Of a stretch of 64,000 nt of DNA, positions 1-7,226 are shown one piece after another; within the stretch, counting starts at the first letter, position 1, and each line of letters begins with the position of its first letter. Both the position numbers and the translations under genes were made by a program. The DNA is from Flavobacterium granuli. Lineage in GTDB: Bacteria; Bacteroidota; Bacteroidia; Flavobacteriales; Flavobacteriaceae. Location: positions 1-64,000 of the forward strand of contig NZ_FQWO01000015.1 of the NCBI RefSeq assembly GCF_900129705.1, given 5' to 3'. The notes beneath the pieces were generated by a model. It had not been told where the DNA came from, made no database searches, and was given only the letters and a program-made list of their open reading frames with translations.

Positions 1-1208
1 GTTCCATAACCACCAGTTGGAGCAGTCACGGTAATGGTTCCATCATTGGCGCCATTACAAGTCACATTTGTTTTGTCCACAGCGGCTGTCAAGGCAGCTG
101 GCTGCGTAATTTGCACTTCAGAACTTGTATTACTGCATCCGTTCGCTTCAGATACAACTACTTTATAAAATCCTACACCTAAACCTGTATAAATTCCATT
201 TGAATCACCATTTGTAGGCAAACCGGTTGCAGTATAAGCTCCTCCAGAAGTGGCTGAATACAGCAAATCATAAGTTATTGTTCCGGTACCTCCAGTTTTA
301 GTCGCTGTTACTGTGCCATCAGAGCTTCCATTACATTTGATATTAGTTTTTGTTATTGAGTTAATAGCTATTGTACAACAAGATGCCAAAGTTATATTGT
401 TGACTGTTTTAATACTTGGACTTACCACATTTGTAGGATGTGAAACCGTTAAACTAGCATTATGAGGACCAGCCGAAGAATAAGTCACTGTATATGGTCC
501 TTTTGTTGTTAGACTAGTTGGAGAAACCGTTACAGCTCCAGGAAATGACCATGCATAAACATTATTTGCAACACCTCCAGTAGTTAAGTCTGTATAAGTT
601 ACTTGTTGAAAAGCTCCGCCATTACATACTTGATTTGTAGAAAAATTAGCAAATATCGGTGTATTTACAATTATTGTAGATGTAAGTAAATCTTTATTAC
701 ACATAGAATTTTGCTTATGACAACCAGGAGGACTTTGACTATTAACCTGCCAAGACATAAATAAATTCTTAATTTCTAAAATCTCTCCACAGGAATAGCT
801 TGGTACGGCAACAATTCTATATTTTCCAGATGAGAAAGTCCCAACATGACCTACACTGATTTTTTGTGTACCTCCATAAGGTGCTCCATTAATGTCTATT
901 TTATTATTATTCTTGAACAAATCAAATTGTACATACATATTCTCTTTAGTAGAACTCAAAACATTTACCCAAATATAAACATCTATCAAAGGAGTTCCAA
1001 AAGTACATGATGTAATCGCGACTCCTTCTGAATTACCTAAATACACTTCTCCAATAGTTACAGCAGAGGTTGTGCAGTCATTTTGAGCCAAAACACAAGC
1101 ATTGGCTAAAGTTGGTGTACCTGAAAAAACGGTTTGCGAAAACCCTATTGTTGTTGAAAACAACAATATTAAAAAAGCTAAAAATCGAATAAAAGTAATT
1201 TTTTTCAT
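1..1208 (-). CDS. Large secreted PKD/SprB-repeat protein, N-terminal part (runs off the window)
   Basis: Open reading frame read on the minus strand from an ATG at 1206-1208 to the window edge, about 402 codons with no stop. It begins with a signal peptide (MKKITFIRF, a hydrophobic stretch, then a likely cut after GFSQ). Residues 20-190 are a Cys-containing region that I do not recognise. A PKD-like segment follows (FANFSTNQVCNGG ... YAWSFPGAV ... GPYTVTYSSAG), and then at least two SprB-type repeats of the form K-T-N-[IV]-x-C-N-G-[AS]-x-D-G-T (near 340-300 and 80-30). Such proteins in Flavobacterium are usually thousands of residues long, carry a C-terminal sorting domain and leave the cell by the type IX secretion system; SprB itself is a gliding adhesin. 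The C-terminus is outside the window, so the T9SS signal is inferred. Adhesion or gliding is likely, but the exact role is unknown. Confidence 0.85.
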   Translation of the reverse strand, partial: MKKITFIRFLAFLILLFSTTIGFSQTVFSGTPTLANACVLAQNDCTTSAVTIGEVYLGNSEGVAITSCTFGTPLIDVYIWVNVLSSTKENMYVQFDLFKNNNKIDINGAPYGGTQKISVGHVGTFSSGKYRIVAVPSYSCGEILEIKNLFMSWQVNSQSPPGCHKQNSMCNKDLLTSTIIVNTPIFANFSTNQVCNGGAFQQVTYTDLTTGGVANNVYAWSFPGAVTVSPTSLTTKGPYTVTYSSAGPHNASLTVSHPTNVVSPSIKTVNNITLASCCTIAINSITKTNIKCNGSSDGTVTATKTGGTGTITYDLLYSATSGGAYTATGLPTNGDSNGIYTGLGVGFYKVVVSEANGCSNTSSEVQITQPAALTAAVDKTNVTCNGANDGTITVTAPTGGYG

Positions 1209-1244
1209 AATATTTATTATTTAAATAAACGAGTAATGAATTCC

Positions 1245-1454
1245 TTAATATGAGGTTTGATCTAATTTTCGATCAAAAGTTATTGTTGTGGCATCTTTTG
1301 CAAGACAAACAGAGTATCTATAAGTGTTAGATTTATCTAAATTAGATAGAGGAAAAAGCTTCGATAAGCTATCTAATAAGCTGAAGAGAAAGCTCAAAGT
1401 AAAAAAAATAGGTTGAAAGCATATTTTCTTGTTTGGGGTAATTTTTATTTTCAT
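1245..1454 (-). CDS. Possible small hydrophobic protein, unknown (69 aa)
   Basis: A 69-codon frame lies 36 bases upstream of the secreted adhesin-like gene on the same strand. It starts MKIKITPNKK and has one hydrophobic stretch at about residues 14-27, so it could be a short membrane or exported peptide. I see no recognised motif and no promoter in front of it. The surrounding DNA is very AT-rich, where frames of this length can arise by chance. It is kept only because of its position and the basic-hydrophobic N-terminus. Confidence 0.25.
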   Translation of the reverse strand: MKIKITPNKKICFQPIFFTLSFLFSLLDSLSKLFPLSNLDKSNTYRYSVCLAKDATTITFDRKLDQTSY

Positions 1455-2209
1455 ACAATCAATTTTTAATAGGTTGTTTGTAATATTGAATTCTAATACT
1501 TAGTGTATTTATAGGATTGTTAATTTTATTAAAATATGTAAATATTTGTTTTATAGTTAACTAGATTTTTTGTTGTACCGGCAAATAATTTTATAGCTAA
1601 AATTTTAATAAAATAGTATAAATTATTTGCTTAATTGTAAGATTATGGAACTAAACTAGTTATAAAAAAATAAAATGATATTTATTCTCTATAAATAACC
1701 GAAATACTCGATGAAAGTACTTTTCTTACTAATTAGATTTAAAAAACTACGCTATTTAAACTGTTTTTCATAGGTACTGAGTTAATATAAATCAGTAATT
1801 TGTATTTTTAAATAGATGTTTTTAATGAATATTCATAAAAATGTGTGATATATTCTGTTAATTAGGGTTAAAAATGATTATTGTTTAATCCTGTTTGGTT
1901 TTTTATGTAAATTATTAACATGTTCTATGTCAGTACATTTTTTTTTTTGTTAAGCTAGAATTTGTTTTGGAGTTTGCTGCTGTAAATAAATTTTTCAGTT
2001 TATAAATTTTTCTTGAAGAAAGTGGAGAAATAAATTATGGATGGTTTGATAAAATAGAAACAGAATGTTTTTCCAATAAATAGATTTTGGAAATTAATCC
2101 AAAAAAAATAAAGCTCAGTTCAAAAAAAGATAAATGTTTAGTAATTCTTTTGTAAATTGTAACAATATTTCTCCTTTGTTTTAAATATTTATTTTTAAAA
2201 AAAGTTCCT
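1455..2209. other. AT-rich intergenic stretch without a supported gene
   Basis: About 750 bases between the possible small frame and the sixA-like gene. It is very AT-rich, stop-dense in all frames and carries short poly-T and poly-A runs. A 73-codon frame on the minus strand (2035-2256) overlaps the start of the phosphatase gene and has no recognisable features. I see no tRNA, terminator or clear repeat. It probably holds the divergent promoters of the flanking genes. Confidence 0.5.
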
Positions 2210-2704
2210 ATGAAAAATCTAATTTTAATAAGACATGCAAAATCAAATTGGGACACCCCTTTAAAAGATATTGACAGACCTTTAGATCAAAGAGGAATGA
2301 AAGATGCTCACTTAGTTTCTTCAAATATTTTAGATTTTATTCCTAAAACATATGTAATTTGGAGTAGTATCGCAAAAAGAGCTTCGGATACGGCGCTTAT
2401 TTTTGCACAAAATATCTTATATCCCGTAGAAAGTATTGTTTATATGAAAGAGCTTTATACTTTTGATGAAAACCAATTAGAGAAAACAATTAAATCCTGT
2501 AAAAATGAATTTGATAGTGTGATTCTTTTTGGACATAATGCCGCAATTACAAATTTTGTCAATAAATTTGGAGATGTTTTTATAGATAATGTTCCTACAT
2601 CTGGATTTGTTTCTTTAGAGTTTAATACAGATGATTGGGCAAAAATTGATAGAGGAAAAACAAAAAAAATACTAATACCAAAAGATTTAAAATTAACAGA
2701 ATAG
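2210..2704 (+). CDS. sixA: SixA-type phosphohistidine phosphatase (histidine phosphatase superfamily)
   Basis: 164 aa. The N-terminus LILIRHAKSNWD carries the RH(G/A) motif of the histidine phosphatase superfamily, with His9 as the phospho-acceptor. Further conserved elements are the DRPLDQRG segment (residues 21-28), the S-x-A-x-R-A-x-x-T-A region (53-61) and the second catalytic His in FGHNAAI (about 109). The small size fits the SixA branch, which removes phosphate from phosphohistidine on signalling proteins in E. coli. Its stop codon overlaps the GTG start of ppk1 by one base, so the two are translationally coupled. This placement suggests a role in phosphate or polyphosphate metabolism, but the substrate cannot be read from the sequence. 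Confidence 0.85.
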   Translation: MKNLILIRHAKSNWDTPLKDIDRPLDQRGMKDAHLVSSNILDFIPKTYVIWSSIAKRASDTALIFAQNILYPVESIVYMKELYTFDENQLEKTIKSCKNEFDSVILFGHNAAITNFVNKFGDVFIDNVPTSGFVSLEFNTDDWAKIDRGKTKKILIPKDLKLTE

Positions 2705-4773
2705 TGTCAAATAAAAAATATATAGATAGAGAAAAAAGTTGGTTAGCATTTAACGCCAGAGTACTTCAGGAAGCCGCAGATGATTCGGTGCCACTTTTAG
2801 ATAGATTACGTTTCTTAGGAATTTTTTCCAATAATTTAGATGAGTTTTTTAGAGTTCGCTTTGCCGCCATTAGAAGGTTGAGTTTGTCAGGTAAATCTGG
2901 TGAGAAAATTTTGGGAGGAATATCAGCCCAACAATTAGTAAAAGAAATTACTGAGATTGTAATTGAACACCAAGCTGAGAGTTTAAGAATATTAAAAAGA
3001 ATCGAAACTGAACTGGAAGCGGAAAATATTTTCATTATCAATGAAAATGAAATTTCAGAAGAACAGGAAATCTTTTTAAAAGATTTTTTTATTCAAAAAC
3101 TAAGCCCGGAGCTGGTAACGATAATTTTGAATGATTTAGCTGAATTCCCTTTACTCAAAGACAACGTGGGCTATCTAGCGGTAAAATTGGTGATGAAAAA
3201 AGATTCAGAAGTACGCTACGCCATTATAGAAATTCCAAAAACAATGAACCGTTTTATTGTTTTGCCTTCAAAGAATGAAAAGCAATATGTTATTTTGATC
3301 GACGATGTAATCCGACGCAATCTGAAAAGCATCTTTAATATTTTTGATTATGAAAGCGTTTCTGCTCACATGATTAAAATCAGTCGTGATGCCCAATTAG
3401 AAATTGACAGTGACTTGAGTAAAAGTATGCTAGAGAAAATTTCTACCAGCGTAAAAGATAGAAGAATAGGGGAGCCTGTTCGTTTTATTTATGATGAACT
3501 GATTGAAGAAGATACTCTTGCATTTTTTCTTGACAAAATGAAAATCGTTTCTACAGATAGTATCATTCCTGGCGGAAGATATCACAACAGAAGAGATTAT
3601 ATGGATTTTCCAAATTTAGGTAGATTTGATTTGTTGTATAAAACCAATGATCCTTTGCCTATTCCAGGCTTAAGTCTAGAAGGAAGTCTTTTAGAAAAAA
3701 TAAGTGAAAAAGATTATTTATTGAATGCGCCTTATCAATCTTTTTCCTATCTCACCAGATTTCTAAGAGAGGCAGCTCTGGATCCAAAGGTGACTTCAAT
3801 TAAAATCACTTTGTATCGATTAGCTAAGAATTCTCAAATTATAAGTTCGCTTATAAATGCAGCCAAAAACGGAAAAAAAGTAATAGTTCAAATAGAATTA
3901 CAAGCTCGTTTTGACGAAGCATCTAATATTTCCTATGCTGAGCAGATGCAAACGGAAGGGATAGAATTGATTTTTGGGATAAAAGGACTGAAAGTACACA
4001 GTAAAATATGTGTTATTGAAAGGAATGAAAATGGTAAAATAAAACGATACGGCTTTATCTCTACCGGAAATTTTAATGAAACAACGGCCAAAGTTTATAC
4101 TGATGTGACTCTTTTTACCAGTCATCAGCAAATTTTGAAAGATGTTACAAAAGTATTTGAATTTTTTGACATTAATTATAGGATTCATCGCTACAAGCAT
4201 TTGATTGTTTCGCCGCATTATACCCGTATTAGATTTTATAAATTGATTGAAAGGGAAATTTTGAACGCACGAGCCGGACGAAAAGCCTATATAAAATTAA
4301 AAATGAATAGTTTGTCTGATTATGCCATGATCGATAAATTATATGAAGCCAGTAATGCTGGGGTAAAGATACAGCTAGAAGTGAGAGGTATTTGTTCGTT
4401 GATTCCGGGTGTCAAAGGAATGAGTGCTAATATTGAAGCAATAAGTATCGTTGATAATTATCTGGAACATTCCCGAATTTATATTTTTGCAAATGGCGGT
4501 CAAACAGAAGTTTATATTTCATCGGCTGATTTTATGACTCGAAATTTAGATGGAAGAGTCGAAGTAACTTGTCCGATTTACGATCAAGATATTAAAAATG
4601 AATTGATTGATAATTTTGATCTGGGATGGAAAGGAAATGTAAAAGCGCGCTATCATTCGGAAAATTTAGATAATAAATACCGAGAAAGAGGAGATGAACC
4701 TGTTTTTAGAGCGCAATTAGAAACGTATAAATATTATCAAAGAAAGCTTAATCCATTAGAGGAAACTATTTAA
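2704..4773 (+). CDS. ppk1: Polyphosphate kinase 1
   Basis: 689 aa, the normal length for PPK1, which polymerises the gamma-phosphate of ATP into inorganic polyphosphate and works reversibly at the membrane. The N-terminal domain begins YIDREKSWLAFNARVLQEA, close to the E. coli start, which supports the GTG at 2704 as the start codon. The two catalytic histidines are visible: His432 in KVHSKICVIE (autophosphorylated) and His589 in YLEHSRIYIF. The phospholipase D-like C-terminal domains include GFISTGNFNE (450-458). It overlaps the sixA-like stop codon by one base (TAGTG) and is followed 55 bases later by ppx, so the three form a polyphosphate operon. Confidence 0.97.
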   Translation: MSNKKYIDREKSWLAFNARVLQEAADDSVPLLDRLRFLGIFSNNLDEFFRVRFAAIRRLSLSGKSGEKILGGISAQQLVKEITEIVIEHQAESLRILKRIETELEAENIFIINENEISEEQEIFLKDFFIQKLSPELVTIILNDLAEFPLLKDNVGYLAVKLVMKKDSEVRYAIIEIPKTMNRFIVLPSKNEKQYVILIDDVIRRNLKSIFNIFDYESVSAHMIKISRDAQLEIDSDLSKSMLEKISTSVKDRRIGEPVRFIYDELIEEDTLAFFLDKMKIVSTDSIIPGGRYHNRRDYMDFPNLGRFDLLYKTNDPLPIPGLSLEGSLLEKISEKDYLLNAPYQSFSYLTRFLREAALDPKVTSIKITLYRLAKNSQIISSLINAAKNGKKVIVQIELQARFDEASNISYAEQMQTEGIELIFGIKGLKVHSKICVIERNENGKIKRYGFISTGNFNETTAKVYTDVTLFTSHQQILKDVTKVFEFFDINYRIHRYKHLIVSPHYTRIRFYKLIEREILNARAGRKAYIKLKMNSLSDYAMIDKLYEASNAGVKIQLEVRGICSLIPGVKGMSANIEAISIVDNYLEHSRIYIFANGGQTEVYISSADFMTRNLDGRVEVTCPIYDQDIKNELIDNFDLGWKGNVKARYHSENLDNKYRERGDEPVFRAQLETYKYYQRKLNPLEETI

Positions 4774-4828
4774 TAGTTAATATCACATTGTTTTTTAAAT
4801 ATAAAATAATTACAAATTATAATCAAGA

Positions 4829-5719
4829 ATGATTAAAATAAAAAAGTATGCTGCTATTGATATTGGATCTAATGCGATGCGCTTATTGATAGTGAATATT
4901 GTTGAGCAAGAGGGAAAAGAACCTCAATTTAATAAAAGTTCCTTAGTTCGCGTACCCATTCGTCTAGGGCAAGACGCTTTTACGGTGGGAGAAATTTCGC
5001 CAGAGAATATTGATAGAATGTGCGATGCCATGACCGCTTTCAATTTACTGATGAAAGTGCATAAAGTTCAGTCTTACAAAGCCTTTGCGACATCGGCAAT
5101 GCGAGAAGCCTATAATGGGAATGAAGTGGTTGAGATTATAAAAAATAAAGCAGATATAAACATAGAAATAATAGACGGTAAAAAGGAAGCAGCCATAATT
5201 GCTTCTACAGATTTATACCATTTATTAAATACTGATCAAACGTATCTTTTTGTAGATGTTGGCGGTGGAAGTACTGAATTTACCTTGTTTTCTAATGGTA
5301 AAATTGTACATTCAAGATCATTTAAAGCCGGAACGGTTCGTTTGCTAAATGACATGGTTCACGATGTAGTCTGGGAAGAAATTGAAAAGTGGATTAAAAC
5401 AATCACCGAAGATTTTGAAGAAGTTACCTTAATAGGTTCGGGAGGAAATATCAATAAGTTGTTTAAAATGTCAGGGAAAATGCAAGAAAAGCCATTGTCT
5501 TATATTTATATCAACTCACAATATGCCTTCTTAAATTCCTTGACCTACGAACAAAGAATTTCTGAATTAGGTTTAAATCCCGATCGTGCCGATGTAATCA
5601 TCCCCGCTGTTCGTATTTATCTGAATGCGATGAAATGGAGTGGTGCCAGACAAATTTATGTACCAAAAATTGGACTTTCGGACGGAATCGTTAAGTCAAT
5701 GTATTATGGTAAAATTTAA
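4829..5719 (+). CDS. ppx: Ppx/GppA-family exopolyphosphatase
   Basis: 296 aa. It has the ASKHA phosphatase signature at both nucleotide-binding loops: AAIDIGSNAMRLLI at residues 7-20 and FVDVGGGSTEFTLF at about 145-158, plus GSGGNINKL near 205. It is the short form, with only the catalytic Ppx/GppA core and without the C-terminal HD-like domain of the roughly 500-residue E. coli enzymes. The family removes terminal phosphate from polyphosphate or hydrolyses pppGpp; which one dominates here cannot be told. Position directly after ppk1 favours polyphosphate turnover. The TMEM175-like gene follows after 49 bases and may be in the same transcript. Confidence 0.93.
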   Translation: MIKIKKYAAIDIGSNAMRLLIVNIVEQEGKEPQFNKSSLVRVPIRLGQDAFTVGEISPENIDRMCDAMTAFNLLMKVHKVQSYKAFATSAMREAYNGNEVVEIIKNKADINIEIIDGKKEAAIIASTDLYHLLNTDQTYLFVDVGGGSTEFTLFSNGKIVHSRSFKAGTVRLLNDMVHDVVWEEIEKWIKTITEDFEEVTLIGSGGNINKLFKMSGKMQEKPLSYIYINSQYAFLNSLTYEQRISELGLNPDRADVIIPAVRIYLNAMKWSGARQIYVPKIGLSDGIVKSMYYGKI

Positions 5720-5768
5720 TTTTACTGTCAATACGACTATTTTTATAAACAAAAAATAGATCAATAAC

Positions 5769-6356
5769 ATGAATAAAAACCGATTGGAAGCTTTTAGTGA
5801 CGGGGTACTAGCTATTATCATCACCATTATGATATTAGAAATAAAGGTACCCCAAGGAGAAGATTTTATTGATCTTTTCCCGCTGTTTCCAAAGTTTATC
5901 AGTTATGTTCTGAGTTTTATTTATGTTGGTATATATTGGAACAATCACCATCATTTATTGCAGGGGCTTACAAAAGTTAATGGCAAGATTCTTTGGGCCA
6001 ATTTGCATCTTCTCTTTTGGCTGTCCTTAATTCCGGTTTCAACAGGATGGCTTGGAGAACATTATTTTGCAAAAGCACCAGTGACTTTGTATGGAATTAT
6101 TCTATTCATGTCGGCAATAGCATTTTTGATTTTACAGAATGTAATTCTTTCTAGCGAAGGAAAAAAATCACTTTTAGCTAAAGCTGTAGGAAATGATTCG
6201 AAGGGGAGAATTTCTCAGTCTTTATATCTAATTGCTATTGTTGTATCTTTTTTTAATGAATGGATTTCTATTTTAATCTACTTTGTGGTGGCAATTATTT
6301 GGCTTATCCCGGACACTAGAATAGAAAAGATTCTTTTGGAGAAGGAAGAAAAATAG
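5769..6356 (+). CDS. TMEM175-family (DUF1211) potassium channel-like membrane protein
   Basis: 195 aa with about five or six hydrophobic segments. The first helix carries the family signature RxxxFSDGVxAIxxTxxxLEI (residues 5-24: RLEAFSDGVLAIIITIMILE), in which the FSDG motif anchors the channel fold. Bacterial TMEM175 proteins assemble as tetrameric, weakly K+-selective channels. There is a single DUF1211 unit, as in bacterial homologues. The gene begins 49 bases after ppx and ends at a strong terminator, so it is plausibly the last gene of the polyphosphate operon. A link between polyphosphate and K+ is only an inference from position. Confidence 0.88.
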   Translation: MNKNRLEAFSDGVLAIIITIMILEIKVPQGEDFIDLFPLFPKFISYVLSFIYVGIYWNNHHHLLQGLTKVNGKILWANLHLLFWLSLIPVSTGWLGEHYFAKAPVTLYGIILFMSAIAFLILQNVILSSEGKKSLLAKAVGNDSKGRISQSLYLIAIVVSFFNEWISILIYFVVAIIWLIPDTRIEKILLEKEEK

Positions 6357-6392
6357 CTTTCGTTTTTTACATAGAAAATAAATCTTATATAC

Positions 6393-6435
6393 AATCCAAA
6401 TGTTGTGCTTCCTAGCACAACGTTTGGATTTTTAC
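6393..6435 (+). terminator. Rho-independent terminator after the polyphosphate operon
   Basis: Arms AATCCAAA-TGTTGTGC and GCACAACG-TTTGGATT enclose a six-base loop (TTCCTA), with one mismatched pair in the stem, and are followed by TTTT. It sits 37 bases after the TMEM175-like stop codon. Confidence 0.85.
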
Positions 6436-6587
6436 TTTTTCAATTGAATCAGTTGTAAATTTGCCGATTTAGTTTTTATTTGGTATTAGCTATTGATTTT
6501 GAGTGTTTTGAAATTATTTTTCATTTTTTTAAATCCAAAAAGCATCCAATCCCGTAAATGCTTTTATATAACTTAAATTAAAAATTT

Positions 6588-7142
6588 ATGAAAACTAAAA
6601 AAGTTTTATCAGTAGCATTATTCGCATTAGTATTTGGAGCAACATCATTTGCACAAAAAACAGTTATGGTAGGTGGAGCGGCCATGTATCCATCAAAAAA
6701 TATTATTGAAAATGCCGTAAATTCAAAAGATCATACTACATTAGTTGCAGCAGTCCAGGCGGCAGACTTAGTAGAAACTTTACAAGGAAAGGGACCTTTT
6801 ACCGTTTTTGCTCCAACAAATGCAGCTTTTGAAAAATTACCAATGGGTACAGTAGAAACTTTATTGAAACCGGAAAATCTAAAAACATTACAAAGTATTC
6901 TTACTTATCATGTAGTGGCGGGTAAAATGACTGCCTCAGATGTTTCAAAAGCGATTAAAGCGGGCAATGGAAAAGCGATGCTAACAACGGTAAGCGGCGG
7001 GACATTGACGGCTTGGATGAAAGGAAAAACGCTATACATTACCGATGAAAACGGCTCGATGGCTACGGTTGCAATTGCTGATGTCAATCAATCCAACGGA
7101 GTGATTCATGTTATTGACACCGTTTTGTTACCTAAGAAATAG
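6588..7142 (+). CDS. Secreted fasciclin (FAS1) domain protein
   Basis: 184 aa. A classical signal peptide (MKTKKVLSVALFALVFGATSFAQ) precedes one FAS1 domain of about 145 residues. FAS1 hallmarks seen are the H1-type block GPFTVFAPTNAAFEKLP (about 66-82), the conserved YHVV (about 107-110) and the H2-type block NGVIHVIDTVLLP at the C-terminus. Bacterial FAS1 proteins are extracytoplasmic and usually linked to adhesion or cell-surface interaction, but no specific ligand can be inferred. It is a single-gene unit with a strong terminator right behind it. A TAAATTTG box at 6456-6463 could be its -7 element, but I see no matching TTG. Confidence 0.9.
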   Translation: MKTKKVLSVALFALVFGATSFAQKTVMVGGAAMYPSKNIIENAVNSKDHTTLVAAVQAADLVETLQGKGPFTVFAPTNAAFEKLPMGTVETLLKPENLKTLQSILTYHVVAGKMTASDVSKAIKAGNGKAMLTTVSGGTLTAWMKGKTLYITDENGSMATVAIADVNQSNGVIHVIDTVLLPKK

Positions 7143-7175
7143 TTTTTTTATAAGAGGTTGATTTATTGTCAATTA

Positions 7176-7206
7176 AAAAGCCCTGTTCAAATGAACAGGG
7201 CTTTTA
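7176..7206. terminator. Bidirectional terminator between the fasciclin gene and pheT
   Basis: Perfect inverted repeat: AAAAGCCCTGTTCA at 7176-7189 and TGAACAGGGCTTTT at 7192-7205. Flanking A and T runs allow it to work for both convergent genes. Confidence 0.92.
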
Positions 7207-7226
7207 TTATAATTTTATAAAGAAAC

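Noticed and set aside
2035..2256. 73-codon frame on the minus strand
   Set aside because: Overlaps the start of the sixA-like gene, is low-complexity and has no leader.
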